A model generated the notes under the pieces. It had not been told where the DNA came from and searched no databases. It worked only from the letters and a program-made list of their open reading frames with translations. This document shows, in pieces, positions 43,982 to 54,294 of a DNA stretch of 64,000 bases (position 1 is the stretch's first letter; each line of letters opens with the position of its first letter). Source of the DNA: Cylindrospermum sp. NIES-4074 (lineage in GTDB: Bacteria; Cyanobacteriota; Cyanobacteriia; Cyanobacteriales; Nostocaceae); contig AP018269.1 of NCBI GenBank assembly GCA_003994795.1, positions 2,483,346 to 2,547,345 of the forward strand. The letters run 5' to 3'. The position numbers and the translations under genes are program-made.

Positions 43982-46900
43982 ATTTTGGCAAATATGGCGA
44001 TCGCTTTGGCTCACATTCGGATTATTCTGGAGATAGTCAGAAATGCGCTTACATCCCTGCTGCATCAACTCATCTAAATCTAAATTCCACCGCATCACCC
44101 CAGCATCTTTACCACCACTCAGCAGCAGCTTACCATCAGGACTGAAACTGACGCTGTTAACTTGATGTGGATGTCCCAAAAGGGTTTTGAGTAAAGTACC
44201 CGTTTCAATGTTCCACAGTTTGATAGTATTGTCAGCACTTCCAGAAGCGAGAATTTGACCATCAGGGGAGAAACTCAGGCTAGTTACACCGTCACTATGT
44301 CCAGCGAGAGTATTGATTAACAGTCCGTTAGAGACATCCCAAAGCTTGAGAGTATTGTCCCAACTAGCTGAAGCGAGAGTTTTACCATCAGGACTGAAGC
44401 TTACGGAGGCGATCGCCAAACCATGTCCAGTAAAATTTTTGAGTAAAGTGCCATCTTTTTGCCAAATTTTAACTGTATTATCGACACTACCAGAAGCGAG
44501 AGTTTTACCATCAGGACTAAAACTCACACTCGTCACCTCATCATTATGTCCCGTCAGCGTATGTAATAGCTTACCATCTTTAACCCGCCATAACTTAATC
44601 GTTTTATCAGCACTACCAGAAGCAAGAATTTGATTATCTGGACTCAGACTAATGCTAGTAACTCGATTATCATGTCCTGTAAATATTCTAATCGATTTTT
44701 GGCTTTTTACATCCCAAATTTTAATACTTTTATCAGCACTAGCTGTTAATAGATATTTGTTGTCATGGGTGAACAGCAGAGAATTGATAATATCTTGATG
44801 TCCTTTAAAACTTTGTCCCCCGATAGTAATATTTCCATCCCAACCCGCAGCAGCGAATACTTTACCATCAGCGCTAAAACTAACACTGTTAACATTGTTT
44901 AATTGCAGTTTATTTTTAGGTACTGTCCACAACTTAATAATTTTATCAGCACTAGCAGAAGCGATAAATTTACCATCAGGACTAAAAGCAACATCTCTAA
45001 CTTGTTCACCATGTCCTTTAAGAGTTGCTAACAAACTACCATCTAATTGCCAAAGTTTAATAGTATTATCAGCCGCAGCAGAAGCAATAACTTTACCATC
45101 AGGACTAAAGCTGATACTGTTGACCTGCTCACCATGACCTACTAAAGTTTGTAACAGTTTACCTTCAACATTCCACAGTTTAATAGTTTTATCACCACTA
45201 GCAGAAGCCATAACCTTACCATCAGGACTAAACTTAATCCGAGTAATGCGTCCTGTATGTCCCTTAAAACTTCTAATTAACTTACCATCTAACCCCCAAA
45301 GCTTCACCAAATTATCTTCCCCACCAGAAGCCATAACCTGATCATTTGGGCTAAACACAACAGTATTTGCCCACCCATCATGAGCATTCCAACCCTTGAG
45401 AAAAGTGCCATCAACACGCCATAACTTCACAGATTTATCCAAACTTGTAGAAACAAGCACTTTACCATCATGGCTAAAACTTATATTTGTAATAATATCA
45501 GAATGTCCCGCGAAACTCCGAACTAAAGTATCTAATTCTCCTTCCTTACTTCTTTCTTTCTTACCTTCCCTTCGGGACGCTACGCGAACGCGCTCTTTGC
45601 GTCCTTCGCGGTTCGTTAAAAAAACATTTTCCTCCACCCGGAAAAATCTAATAGACTTATCAACACTTACAGCAATAAACTTACCATCAGGACTAAAAGA
45701 AACAGCTGTCACCCTATCTCTAAAACCCCGAATAGTAGAAATTAACCTTCCATTTAAATCCCACAACCTTACCGTTTTATCATCACTAGCAGAAGCCAGA
45801 ATTTTCCCATCACGACTAAAACCGATAGCATTAACCTGTTGATTATGACCTTGCAACCGATTTAACTCTTGAGTTTGACTAACAGCTTGTTGAAAAGTCG
45901 CCGCAGTAGTAACTTGAACATCTTGCGGCGGAAAAAAAACCTGCTTAAGTTCCCGCCCAGCCCTTACACTAGTAACTAAAGCTTCCAACTGCTGATTAGA
46001 CAACAACAAAGCCTCCGAAGAAGCATTTAAAGCTGTAACTTCCCGCAATTGAGCCGCTCGCTTTTGATAATAAGCCAAACCACCAAAACCACAAGCAGAA
46101 AATCCCAGAACACTAATAATAGCTACAGCCCTTTGAGCCTGTCTAAGACGCTTTTTTTGCTCAACTTGTTGACGTTGTTTCGCATCCAAACAAGCAGCAA
46201 TAAAACGTTGAACATCCGGCGATAATTCATCTGTATACTTAATATAAACTTCTTCCGCCTCAGCTAGGCGAATACCCGACAGCAAAAAATCAGCTTCCTC
46301 ACCGTTGTGCTTCCATAAAATAGCTGCTTGCTGAATTTGGCGTTGCGATCGCAGTTTACTCCGATTTTCCTCCAACCACCAGCGCAAAGTTGACCAATGA
46401 CGAATCAAAATTTCATGCGCTACCTCTATTGTCACCGCAGCAGCACCCACAGCACAAACTTCCTCACCTTTTCCACTCCCCCCCTCAGCTTCCAAATTCA
46501 CCACCACCAACTTCCCAGCAGTTAACGCTTGCAGAGTTCTTTCCACCAACACATCTGCATACTTTTTCACCACCAACTCCGACTTCAACACCCTGCGTCT
46601 CGTATCTTCCGTACCCTCCCCCAATTGCGTCAGCGACAGAAAAATCCAGCGCGCGCAGTCTTGACATTGACTATCCAAACCCTCATAAACCGCTTGCGCT
46701 TTCCGTTCCAGCGCACCTTTAATTCCCCCAACCTGCTGCTGATATGCACCCAGCGTCAACACACCCCCTTCACGAAACTCCCACAACTGTTCCAGCACAA
46801 ATTCCAAAAGTGGTAAATCTCCCGCCGAGTGGTTCAACTCCTGTAACAAAACTTCCACCAACCCCAACTCAACCTTTAACCCCACTTGTTCCGCTGGGTT

Positions 46901-49090
46901 GACAATGACACGGCGATAGTCTTCATCACTCAAATTTGGTGGAACCAACACACTCGACTGTTGCAATAATTTAGCTAACGCAGATACTTCCAAACAAGAA
47001 GCAATAAAATCAGCGCGTAAAGTTATCACCAATTTAAACTTATCAGACGCATATTCAACCGCCCCCAAAACCAATTCTAAAAAACGCTGTCTATCTTCAT
47101 TTGGCGATAGAGTAAATAATTCTTCAAACTGGTCAATTACCAAAACTACCATTGGTTCTGGTCGGTTACGTATCCAATAAACAAAACCTTCTACCCCTTG
47201 ATATAACATTCCTTCTAATAATAAATGGGGTGACTCTCCGCTCAGTTTTCGCGCTAAAGCTTCCAAAGGATTTGTCCCCGGACGCAAACTTTTTATCCAC
47301 CAAGAATCACTACCAGGAAGTTGCTTCCCAAGACGCAACTGGGCAATTAATCCTGCTTGAACCACAGAAGATTTACCACTACCAGAAGCACCCACTACAG
47401 CCAAAAATGATTTATGTGCTAACTGGCTAATTAAATTTTGAGTTAAAGATTCTCTACCATAAAAATATTGTGTATCTTCTTCACCAAAAGCCCGCAAACC
47501 CCGATAAGGGCAAATTTTTAAATCTAATCCTATTTTATTGTTATGCAAATTAGTTGTTGGGGGGATAATTTCCATCACTCCCTGAGTACCTGATAACCAA
47601 ATATGTAAATTGACAGCACCAGCCAGGTATACTTGTAATTGGGTAATCCAACCAGCTACAGATAAGCCAGCAGTTTTAGAAGCAGCTTTCAACGTATCAA
47701 TGAGGGCTTGGGAAAACTGTTCAGGATTACTTTTATCAGAGGTAGCCGCTATTATACATTGTCCTGTGTCTGAGCCAAGTTGCAAATCTTCTACCCATTC
47801 TTGAAGAGATGAAATTAATTGCGAATTAACTACAGGACAATCTAAAATAATAATTTGTTGCGCGGCTTGGGAACGGCGTAATTGTTGTCTTAACCAAGAA
47901 CGACTTAAGCAAATATCTTCTAATAGCACAAACACCGTTTCCCCAGTTGGGGTTTCCTCCAATCTTCCGCGCAGATATAACAAAACTGTGGCTGGTTCAC
48001 CAGTTTGATATTGCTGTTGTTGACTCAGTGAATGCAAACTTTCTTGAATGATTTCGCGGACTTCTTCAGCAGTCGTGCTTCCAGAACGAGGTAAATACTG
48101 CAACTCAAAAGCACTAGCCAACAACTTACTAAAATCCAGTGCTTTTTGAGATCCACTAATTCCCTCTATTACCAATGCTGTTCTAGGAGGACGAGATTCA
48201 GAAATCGCTGTAATTTTCCCTAGAATTACTTCCCCGACTCCTTCAACAATTCGCTTCGGTGTTTGCAGTGGGTATTCACTAAAAAGCTGAGTATCTCCTT
48301 TACCTCGCTTTTGCTGATTAATTAGTCGTAATTGTTGATTAGTTTTATCTATATATTGTAGAGTTTGATGATAAATATAGCGATAAAGCCCATCAGCAGA
48401 AATTAAGCCTTGTGCATCTGCTGCTTCACCTTGCAAGCCCCGCATTAAATAATAAGTAAATACCCCATGACCCAATTCGGGAAATTCCCAAGATTGCTGT
48501 TCTGTATCACAGGAAAGTAGAGCATAAAAACCTTTGCTTTTAGCAGCACGTTGCTGTAATACTTCCACTAATTGCGGTGTTGGGTTCACTCCTTTAAGCG
48601 TCATACCGCCACTATGACAAGCATCTAGCCATACTAACTGATTTTGGGCTTTACTATTTCCTAATAGTTGCAACAATTCTTGTACAGCTAATCCTGTATT
48701 TTGCAGGTTATCTTTTTGGGTATCTGCTAAACACAAAAATGCTTGCTGATTTTCAGGCTGTAGCATTCCGTGTCCAGAAAAATAAAATAGAATTGTGTCC
48801 AGTGGTTGAGCAGCGTTAGTAATTTGCTGTAAATGAGTGCGAACAGTTGTTAATAATGGTTGTTTCTGAGCAAAATCATGATAAATATTAACTTCTTTTT
48901 GCGGAAATTGCTCTTGTATTGCACCTGTTAAAGCTTCTGCTAATATCTGACAATCTACTGCTGAATAACGTAGAGAAGGAAGTCTTTTATCATGATATTG
49001 ATTGACTCCCACCAGTAGCAACCAAAGTTTGGAGGTAACTGCTTGTTTACCTTGAGTTGAGTGACTCTTAGCAATAGCGCGTGGACACAT
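43976..49090 (-). CDS. Caspase-like protease / STAND ATPase / 14 x WD40 protein
   Basis: 1704 residues. Domain 1 (20-270): caspase fold with catalytic His107 (YFSGHG) and Cys158 (LDACHSGG), an orthocaspase/peptidase C14. Domain 2 (about 305-500): a second caspase-like domain by pattern, with [12 protein letters not shown] where GH would stand (R376) and IIILDCPV (C418), so probably an inactive pseudo-caspase. Then STAND/NTPase (about 527-990): CPYRGLRAF, Walker [10 protein letters not shown] (567-575), Walker [13 protein letters not shown] membrane-like helix lies at about 1000-1020. Fourteen WD40 repeats (about 1075-1680), two seven-blade propellers. Residues about 1155-1185 hold a basic insert derived from a dispersed repeat. 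Likely a signal-sensing switch that activates proteolysis. Confidence 0.93.
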   Translation of the reverse strand: MCPRAIAKSHSTQGKQAVTSKLWLLLVGVNQYHDKRLPSLRYSAVDCQILAEALTGAIQEQFPQKEVNIYHDFAQKQPLLTTVRTHLQQITNAAQPLDTILFYFSGHGMLQPENQQAFLCLADTQKDNLQNTGLAVQELLQLLGNSKAQNQLVWLDACHSGGMTLKGVNPTPQLVEVLQQRAAKSKGFYALLSCDTEQQSWEFPELGHGVFTYYLMRGLQGEAADAQGLISADGLYRYIYHQTLQYIDKTNQQLRLINQQKRGKGDTQLFSEYPLQTPKRIVEGVGEVILGKITAISESRPPRTALVIEGISGSQKALDFSKLLASAFELQYLPRSGSTTAEEVREIIQESLHSLSQQQQYQTGEPATVLLYLRGRLEETPTGETVFVLLEDICLSRSWLRQQLRRSQAAQQIIILDCPVVNSQLISSLQEWVEDLQLGSDTGQCIIAATSDKSNPEQFSQALIDTLKAASKTAGLSVAGWITQLQVYLAGAVNLHIWLSGTQGVMEIIPPTTNLHNNKIGLDLKICPYRGLRAFGEEDTQYFYGRESLTQNLISQLAHKSFLAVVGASGSGKSSVVQAGLIAQLRLGKQLPGSDSWWIKSLRPGTNPLEALARKLSGESPHLLLEGMLYQGVEGFVYWIRNRPEPMVVLVIDQFEELFTLSPNEDRQRFLELVLGAVEYASDKFKLVITLRADFIASCLEVSALAKLLQQSSVLVPPNLSDEDYRRVIVNPAEQVGLKVELGLVEVLLQELNHSAGDLPLLEFVLEQLWEFREGGVLTLGAYQQQVGGIKGALERKAQAVYEGLDSQCQDCARWIFLSLTQLGEGTEDTRRRVLKSELVVKKYADVLVERTLQALTAGKLVVVNLEAEGGSGKGEEVCAVGAAAVTIEVAHEILIRHWSTLRWWLEENRSKLRSQRQIQQAAILWKHNGEEADFLLSGIRLAEAEEVYIKYTDELSPDVQRFIAACLDAKQRQQVEQKKRLRQAQRAVAIISVLGFSACGFGGLAYYQKRAAQLREVTALNASSEALLLSNQQLEALVTSVRAGRELKQVFFPPQDVQVTTAATFQQAVSQTQELNRLQGHNQQVNAIGFSRDGKILASASDDKTVRLWDLNGRLISTIRGFRDRVTAVSFSPDGKFIAVSVDKSIRFFRVEENVFLTNREGRKERVRVASRREGKKERSKEGELDTLVRSFAGHSDIITNISFSHDGKVLVSTSLDKSVKLWRVDGTFLKGWNAHDGWANTVVFSPNDQVMASGGEDNLVKLWGLDGKLIRSFKGHTGRITRIKFSPDGKVMASASGDKTIKLWNVEGKLLQTLVGHGEQVNSISFSPDGKVIASAAADNTIKLWQLDGSLLATLKGHGEQVRDVAFSPDGKFIASASADKIIKLWTVPKNKLQLNNVNSVSFSADGKVFAAAGWDGNITIGGQSFKGHQDIINSLLFTHDNKYLLTASADKSIKIWDVKSQKSIRIFTGHDNRVTSISLSPDNQILASGSADKTIKLWRVKDGKLLHTLTGHNDEVTSVSFSPDGKTLASGSVDNTVKIWQKDGTLLKNFTGHGLAIASVSFSPDGKTLASASWDNTLKLWDVSNGLLINTLAGHSDGVTSLSFSPDGQILASGSADNTIKLWNIETGTLLKTLLGHPHQVNSVSFSPDGKLLLSGGKDAGVMRWNLDLDELMQQGCKRISDYLQNNPNVSQSDRHICQNL
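45541..45617. repeat. Dispersed repeat inserted in frame within the WD40 gene
   Basis: Matches, in inverted orientation, the intergenic repeat at 42481-42524 (GAACCGC-AAGGACGCAAAGAGCGCG) and carries the GCGTAGCG palindrome core. It encodes the basic stretch [18 protein letters not shown], not expected between WD40 blades. Confidence 0.75.
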
Positions 49091-49449
49091 TGTTTTAAAT
49101 TAAAAATTAAGAATTAAAAATTAAACAGGTTTTACTTGGCGTGTTTTGTGTTAATGTATACCTTACTAAACAGGCAATTTTACAAGTAGACGTACTTATT
49201 CTTTAGAGTAATCCATAAATTAAATTATCTCCTATGTCTCTGAACAGGCGTCTCGCCTGTTCTACAAAATATTTGGTTTCTTGGTTATTTATTTTATAGG
49301 TTAACTGTCATAGATTTATGCAGGTTTAGAAATCACTGAGAAAAATAAGATATGTGTACTTAAGCTATAAAAAGCACAAGATACATTATCCTCATTCTAT
49401 TAACTATGTTCTCCAGAAAAATATTACTAACAACCATAATTATAAGCTT
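49091..49449. other. Gap with AT repeats and a GAACAGGCG palindrome
   Basis: 359 bp between divergent genes. AATTAAAAATT units at 49098-49122 and the perfect palindrome GAACAGGCG-TCT-CGCCTGTTC at 49242-49262, a common cyanobacterial hairpin. Promoters for both directions are expected here but none is clear. Confidence 0.5.
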
Positions 49450-50331
49450 ATGAACTCACCAAAAATTAAAATATTACCCATCAGTATAATTTTAATGTTT
49501 CTCATGCTTTTTGTTATTCCTAATATAGGAGAATCTATACCGAGAGTGCCAATTTTAGGGTTTCATGGAATAAGTAAAACTAAAATTCCTGTTTTGCAAT
49601 CTTCTGAAGGTTATATGGATTACCCTCAAAAACAGTTAGAACAATTGATAGAGTATTTAATTATAAATAATTATTGGTTTTTAACAACTCAAGATATATA
49701 CGATTTTTTCTTAACTAAATCTAGAGAGATTCCGGCTGAACATCGTGGACAAAAATACATTATGCTTTCTTTTGATGATGGATATAAAACAGTATACACA
49801 AATTTATTACCCCTGTTGTCAAAGTTAGAAAAGAAATATCGCCAGAAAGTCAAAGTTGTTTTATTTATCAATCCAGGTACGCTAGCTAATAAAAATAGTA
49901 TTGCTTCAACGCATTTAGGATGCCCAGAATTAAGAGAAGGATTACAAAAAGGATTTTATGACATTCAATCTCATGGACAAAATCATAGAAATTTAACAGA
50001 ACTTACTCGTCCACAGCTAGTTAATGAACTATTACGAGCTAGAATTGATTTGAGAAAATGTACACAAGATTTAGACCCAGAATTAAAAGTTGCTTCTCAT
50101 CTTGCTTATCCCTATGGAGCTTATAATAAACAGGTAGAATCTTATGTTACCAAATATTATTTATCAGCTTATCTATATAATGATGAAATTCTAGAATATG
50201 GTTGTTTAAAAAATCATTATAAAATTCCTCGGTTAATGGTTAACCGCCAAAAGTCACCTAAGCAATTAATCAAAATTGCTGAAAGCTTTCAACCAATTAA
50301 GAATAAAACCAAGAATCAAAATAAATGTTAA
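49450..50331 (+). CDS. Polysaccharide deacetylase family protein (NodB fold)
   Basis: 293 residues from ATG 49450. The frame opens at GTG 49354, but MNSPKIKILPISIILMFLMLFVIPNIGES looks like a true signal or anchor helix, so the later start is favoured. Motifs: the catalytic and metal-binding Asp-Asp in MLSFDDGYKTV, His pair in QSHGQNHRNLTEL, and LAYPYGAYNKQ. These fit carbohydrate esterase family 4, which N-deacetylates cell-wall or exopolysaccharide sugars. The N-terminal ILGFHGIS segment resembles PgaB-type enzymes. Substrate not determined. Confidence 0.9.
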   Translation: MNSPKIKILPISIILMFLMLFVIPNIGESIPRVPILGFHGISKTKIPVLQSSEGYMDYPQKQLEQLIEYLIINNYWFLTTQDIYDFFLTKSREIPAEHRGQKYIMLSFDDGYKTVYTNLLPLLSKLEKKYRQKVKVVLFINPGTLANKNSIASTHLGCPELREGLQKGFYDIQSHGQNHRNLTELTRPQLVNELLRARIDLRKCTQDLDPELKVASHLAYPYGAYNKQVESYVTKYYLSAYLYNDEILEYGCLKNHYKIPRLMVNRQKSPKQLIKIAESFQPIKNKTKNQNKC

Positions 50332-50442
50332 TACGCTTGATTTTTTGGGAATCTTAGAGTAAAGATGTATGACATATAACTATGAACTTGCTCGGTAATG
50401 TGATAAACTTAACTTGATGTCTAAAAGGATGTTTGTAAAGCC

Positions 50443-50500
50443 GTGGCGATTGGAAATCGCGGCTACACAGACAAAACCCACCTCCGTGGGTTTCAAACCC
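50443..50500. repeat. Dispersed double-hairpin repeat, copy 1
   Basis: GCGATTGGAAATCGC hairpin, GGCTACA, then CCCACCTCCGTGGG hairpin. Related copies lie at 50987-51036 and, in part, 51053-51072. Confidence 0.7.
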
Positions 50501-50605
50501 TTGATTATTTATTAGTCCGCGCAGTAGCTGAATAATTTCTGAGAAGTAAGTTGATATGTAACTGAAGTTGCAAAACAGCAAAATATCATTACAGGAGATG
50601 CATCA

Positions 50606-50902
50606 ATGCCAAGCATTTTAAGAATTAAAGACAATGTTGGTACTACTACTTTCAAGCAAAGCTCACTACAAGTAAAAGACCTGAAAAAATCTGATCCTAC
50701 ATATGTAGCTAAAGCAGGTACGTTATTTTTTGTTTCATCTGTTGATCGCGGTTCTAGCGATGCGAAAAGTGCAAATTATTATGGTGGTGATCACTGGAAA
50801 GTCACTTTTAAGGATAAGCTAAAACCGCAGGAGGGAGGTGAATCTATACAAACTTGGTTTGTTTATAGGGAACACGTAGAAGAATATAGGCTGATTCCGT
50901 AA
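50606..50902 (+). CDS. Small beta-rich protein of unknown function
   Basis: 98 residues with ACAGGAG 8 bp before the ATG. No signal peptide or membrane helix. Alternating polar/hydrophobic pattern (VAKAGTLFFVSSV, DHWKVTFKDKL, IQTWFVYREHVEEYRL) suggests a small beta-barrel, perhaps SH3-like or lectin-like. I do not recognise the family. Repeats flank it on both sides (50443-50500 and 50933-51072). Confidence 0.6.
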   Translation: MPSILRIKDNVGTTTFKQSSLQVKDLKKSDPTYVAKAGTLFFVSSVDRGSSDAKSANYYGGDHWKVTFKDKLKPQEGGESIQTWFVYREHVEEYRLIP

Positions 50903-50932
50903 TTAGGGGAATAGACATCTGGTGAAAAAGAA

Positions 50933-51072
50933 TGTAGAGACGTTTCACGGAATGTCTCTACAAGGGTTATTTCATTATCACAGCCTAACGACTGAAGTCG
51001 CGGCTACAAGAACAAAGTCCGCCTCCGCGGACTGAATACAGACTAAATATATAAGCGGCTACAAGAACAAAG
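50933..51072. repeat. Cluster of palindromic repeats
   Basis: TGTAGAGAC / GTCTCTACA perfect 9-base arms (50933-50941 and 50954-50962), then copies 2 and 3 (partial) of the double-hairpin repeat seen at 50443 (50987-51036: GTCGCGGCTACAAGAACAAA and TCCGCCTCCGCGGA). Confidence 0.7.
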
Positions 51073-51165
51073 TAATTTGATAGAAATCGCGCTTGTTGCC
51101 ACTCTTTGGGTTATTCAAAAAAGTACAACTGGGGGAAAGAGAGGCAACGCACTGGCTTGTCTAAC

Positions 51166-51822
51166 TTAAACTTTGGCAGAACGTTGTTCGTGCAAATAAG
51201 TAAATACAGATTTATCTCCAATATCAGGAGGAATTGCTTGCACTACCTTACGCAAGGCAAATATCAAAAACAAAATTGCCCAAATTCCTAATAAAATTTG
51301 TTCCCCTTGAGTTGGTAAAATTCCTACCAAATGCCCTAACAAAAGTAATGGCACGAGTGGAGTTAATACTTTGGTTTCCAAGCGATTAAAACAAAAAGCT
51401 TCTTTAAAATAAATTCCTGTTAAAGCCACAAATGTACAACCAATCCCGAATAAAGTCAGCGGTTGATTGTAAACGGTGATTGCTAAAGGTGTACTGCTAG
51501 AAAGTGCCAGAACTATTGCTGCAATAGTACCAACTGCCCAAAAAACTTGCAAAAGTCGGTGCAGGGATACCATGTAGATATGAATTGTGACCAAACTTAC
51601 ACCCAATCCCAGACTAAAACAAGCATAGAGTGGTGTAAGTGCGGTGAAAACGGTGGGATTTGGATTTAGCAAAACTAAAGCACTGCCGATCGCAAAACTC
51701 AGTGCAGCTACCATTAACCCAGTGCGGTAGATAATCACTCCCTGGCGATCGCTTTGATTAATTGTAAACTCTCCAAACTGACCTTGATAAATTTCTGGTG
51801 CAGATAAGGTTTGCGTAGTCAT
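51166..51822 (-). CDS. DUF2301-type integral membrane protein
   Basis: 218 residues with about six or seven membrane helices between residues 30 and 195, a polar N-terminus (IYQGQFGEFTINQSDRQGVIIYRTGL) and a short soluble C-terminus. The pattern matches the cyanobacterial/plastid DUF2301 family; function unknown. Next gene upstream on the same strand is 36 bp away, so probably one transcript with the SAM adenosyltransferase. Confidence 0.82.
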   Translation of the reverse strand: MTTQTLSAPEIYQGQFGEFTINQSDRQGVIIYRTGLMVAALSFAIGSALVLLNPNPTVFTALTPLYACFSLGLGVSLVTIHIYMVSLHRLLQVFWAVGTIAAIVLALSSSTPLAITVYNQPLTLFGIGCTFVALTGIYFKEAFCFNRLETKVLTPLVPLLLLGHLVGILPTQGEQILLGIWAILFLIFALRKVVQAIPPDIGDKSVFTYLHEQRSAKV

Positions 51823-51857
51823 AGAGAAACCAATGAAAAGTAGTCCTACTAACTAGT

Positions 51858-52646
51858 TTAATGAGTAATCACGTCTACAGTACTTCCCAAGTTTATCTGC
51901 AACTGTGTCTGTGCATTCCCGCCATTGACTGCAATTTCTACCCAACCGTGACTACCAACTAAGGCGAGCGCACCACCAACCTCAACATCACTGTAAGTTA
52001 TACCACCTGTCAAAGTCAACTTAGCTACTTTTGCATTCCAGTTTTTACCTGCAACGTAACTTGCGGGAATATTGCTGACTAAGTTGCCGAAGTGGTCTAT
52101 ATATTGAATACAGCCTTTGATACCAGTTGGTGTCTGCTGGCATTCGCTGAGATTAAGTTTTACCAATGTTTCCGGGGCAATTTCTTGTCCTAGTTGTTGC
52201 AGAGACACACCACTAGCAAGGTGTGCCGCTACTGGTGCAAAGATATCTCTACCGTGGAATGTTTGGCTGGGTTGAGGAGTGCGCCAATAGTTAAGATTTG
52301 TAAGTTCCACAGCGGCAATTGCTGGATTTTGAGAGAGTACACCGCTGAAAATGCCGTTATCAGGGCCTACCAGAAAACCTTGAGCTAATTCAATGGCGAT
52401 CGCTTTTCGCGTACTTCCCACACCCGGATCTACCACCGCTAAATGTACTGTCCCCACCGGGAAATAGGGGTAAGCATTCATTAAGCAAAACCTAGCAGCG
52501 GCGATATTTTGCGGCGGAATTTGGTGTGTCAAGTCTACAACCCTTAGCTGGGGGTTAATTTGTGCAATCACTCCTTTCATTACGCCTACATAGACATCGC
52601 GATCGCCAAAATCGCTCAACAGGGTGAGGAGATGTTGTTGACTCAT
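51858..52646 (-). CDS. SAM hydroxide adenosyltransferase (DUF62 family)
   Basis: 262 residues. Members hydrolyse S-adenosylmethionine to adenosine and methionine; the fluorinase and chlorinase are relatives. Motifs: LLSDFGDRDVYVGVMKG, VVDPGVGSTRKAIAIE, GPDNGIFSG, and the FHGRDIFAPVAAHLA stretch that provides conserved Arg, Asp and His of the hydrolase branch. The halide-pocket loop of the fluorinase (a 23-residue insert) is not seen, so a halogenase role is unlikely despite the halogenase-like gene elsewhere in the window. Confidence 0.9.
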   Translation of the reverse strand: MSQQHLLTLLSDFGDRDVYVGVMKGVIAQINPQLRVVDLTHQIPPQNIAAARFCLMNAYPYFPVGTVHLAVVDPGVGSTRKAIAIELAQGFLVGPDNGIFSGVLSQNPAIAAVELTNLNYWRTPQPSQTFHGRDIFAPVAAHLASGVSLQQLGQEIAPETLVKLNLSECQQTPTGIKGCIQYIDHFGNLVSNIPASYVAGKNWNAKVAKLTLTGGITYSDVEVGGALALVGSHGWVEIAVNGGNAQTQLQINLGSTVDVITH

Positions 52647-52698
52647 CGGCTGATTAGACGCGGCTTGACTATTTATATATAATCTATTATATTTTTCT

Positions 52699-52712
52699 GT
52701 AACAACAGTTAC
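52699..52712 (+). promoter_or_regulatory. NtcA box (GTA-N8-TAC) upstream of PirA-like gene
   Basis: GTAACAACAGTTAC is a perfect palindromic NtcA consensus 59 bp before ATG 52772. A TATGTT at 52724-52729 could be a -10 element, placing the box over the -35 region. That is the repressor arrangement known for gifA/gifB rather than the -41.5 activator position. Confidence 0.65.
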
Positions 52713-52771
52713 AAAAATTATGCTATGTTAAGAATACAAGACATAAGCATAAACATAAAGAGGCAATCACT

Positions 52772-52927
52772 ATGGGTAGCAACAGACACCAAGCTGCTAT
52801 GAAAGCAGAAGAAGTTCATAAACAAAGTATTCAAAGAAGTCTAGAGCATCGCTTGCAAGTAGCTAGAGCTAGGGGTGACGAGCAGTTGATTCGTCAACTC
52901 GAAGCAGAAATGGCCTGCTACAGCTAA
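52772..52927 (+). CDS. 51-residue conserved protein, PirA-like (PII-interacting regulator)
   Basis: MGSNRHQAAMKAEEVHKQS then IQRSLEHRLQVARARGDEQL and IRQLEAEMACYS: one long charged helix-rich small protein, 51 residues, too short for most gene callers. Length, NtcA box and composition fit PirA (Ssr0692, 51 residues), which binds PII and tunes arginine synthesis through NAGK in Synechocystis. I did not compare the sequence directly, so the name is tentative; that the gene is real is better supported (AGAGG 7 bp before ATG, terminator after). Confidence 0.68.
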   Translation: MGSNRHQAAMKAEEVHKQSIQRSLEHRLQVARARGDEQLIRQLEAEMACYS

Positions 52928-52963
52928 TATCAAGTTTTTAATGTTTATAGTTTTGTTGTGTCG

Positions 52964-52985
52964 GAACCCGCTTTGTCGGGTTTTT
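52964..52985 (+). terminator. Rho-independent terminator
   Basis: AACCCG-CTTTGT-CGGGTT stem-loop with a T-tract, 37 bp after the 51-residue gene. Confidence 0.85.
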
Positions 52986-53088
52986 CTTATTTTTGGGGGA
53001 AAAATATCTAAAGTTTGCTAGCGAGTGTTGTTCAAAAATCGGCAGTTTATCTGTTTTCAGCGCAATTTGCCTGATAAAAGCTTGCTCG

Positions 53089-53102
53089 GTATGCAAGTAT
53101 AC
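53089..53102 (+). promoter_or_regulatory. Candidate NtcA box upstream of TPR gene
   Basis: GTATGCAAGTATAC is a second GTA-N8-TAC site; a TATCTA 23 bp downstream could be a -10 element, near the activator spacing of 20-24. It lies 144 bp before ATG 53246. Confidence 0.45.
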
Positions 53103-53245
53103 TACAGTTCTCTATTTACGTCTTGTATCTAAAGGTAGAGAATAATGGTTAACTCAAATTGGCGAAACCAGAAAGGGAATATTCCCCCAGAGGTATTAGC
53201 CCCAGAATAACCTGCTTATTTATCGAAGAGTGCAACCAAGGTCAG

Positions 53246-54268
53246 ATGACGCAACCTTTCAATCAAGTCACCGAGTGGGAACAACGTCGTGAGCAAGCAA
53301 ACCCCTACTACAAACAGGGGAAGTTTCAAGAATATCTTGATCTGGCAACTGAGAATTTACAATTAGCTAGAGCTATTCGCGATCGCGCACGAGAAGGTCA
53401 TACACTGAACGATATCGGTTTAGCTCACCTCAGTTGCTGGCAACCACTAACAGCATTAGAGTATTTTCATCAGGCGCTGGCTGTTGCTGAAGAACTTCGC
53501 AACGCGCGAGCAGAAGCATCTGCACTCAGCAATCTAGGTTCTACCTACAGCCGTCTGGGGCAGTATTCGCAAGCATTGCTGTATTTTGAAAAAGCCCTGC
53601 AAATCTTCAGAAGATTAAAGGACGCTCAAGCCGAAGTTTCAACGCTCAATGATGTAGCACTGATTTATACCAAGTTGGGAGAACCGAAGCGAGCATTGTT
53701 GCTGCAATATCAAATTTTAGCAATGCGGCGATCGCTAGGAGATTTTTCTGGTGAAGCGACAACCCTGAATGGTATTGGCTTTGCGTATAGCACTTTAGGC
53801 AAGTTTGAGCAAGCTTTAGAATATTTGCAAGCAGCACTCCCAATTCAACGAGCTGTTAAAAATGTACTTGGTGAAGCCACCACTTTAAACAACATTGCCT
53901 CTATATATAGTGACTTAGGACAACCTCAACAAGCGCTATTGCTCTACAATCAAGTTCTGTTGACACGTCGGCTGATCAGCGATCGCGCTGGGGAAGCAAC
54001 AACCCTGAACAACATTGGTTTTACCTATAACGGCCTGGGAAATCATACCCAAGCGCTGAAGTTCTACAAACAAGCGATCGCCATTTATCAAAAACTGGAA
54101 GATTGTCCGGGAGCAATTTCCACCTGGCTGAATATGGGAAACCTTTACGCCGCCACGAAACGCAAGAAATTGGCGCGAGACTGCTACCATAACGCTCAAG
54201 ATTTAGCTGAACAAATAGAACATCAGCCACTCTTGGCAAAAATACAGCATTTCATAAATGCTCTGTAG
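53246..54268 (+). CDS. Tetratricopeptide repeat protein (TPR_12/Kinesin-light-chain type)
   Basis: 340 residues from ATG 53246. The frame opens at a TTG at 53159, but the upstream part looks non-conserved. About six TPR units with the spacing of 40 residues, each with TLNNIGxxYxxLGxxxQALxxYxQAL. No signal peptide. TPRs mediate protein-protein contacts. The repeats are very uniform, suggesting recent duplication. Confidence 0.85.
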   Translation: MTQPFNQVTEWEQRREQANPYYKQGKFQEYLDLATENLQLARAIRDRAREGHTLNDIGLAHLSCWQPLTALEYFHQALAVAEELRNARAEASALSNLGSTYSRLGQYSQALLYFEKALQIFRRLKDAQAEVSTLNDVALIYTKLGEPKRALLLQYQILAMRRSLGDFSGEATTLNGIGFAYSTLGKFEQALEYLQAALPIQRAVKNVLGEATTLNNIASIYSDLGQPQQALLLYNQVLLTRRLISDRAGEATTLNNIGFTYNGLGNHTQALKFYKQAIAIYQKLEDCPGAISTWLNMGNLYAATKRKKLARDCYHNAQDLAEQIEHQPLLAKIQHFINAL

Positions 54269-54294
54269 TTGGGGTAAAGACGAGTCTGATGTTC

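Noticed and set aside
44313-47804. Several + strand ORFs within the WD40/STAND gene
   Set aside because: Antisense shadows of repeats, with Leu/Pro/Ser-rich translations and no starts.
50354-50581. 75-residue minus-strand ORF
   Set aside because: Built largely from the dispersed double-hairpin repeat.
51858-52646. SAM-dependent chlorinase supplying the halogenated product
   Set aside because: Lacks the fluorinase/chlorinase insert and has the hydrolase-type FHGRD..H motif; far from the cluster.
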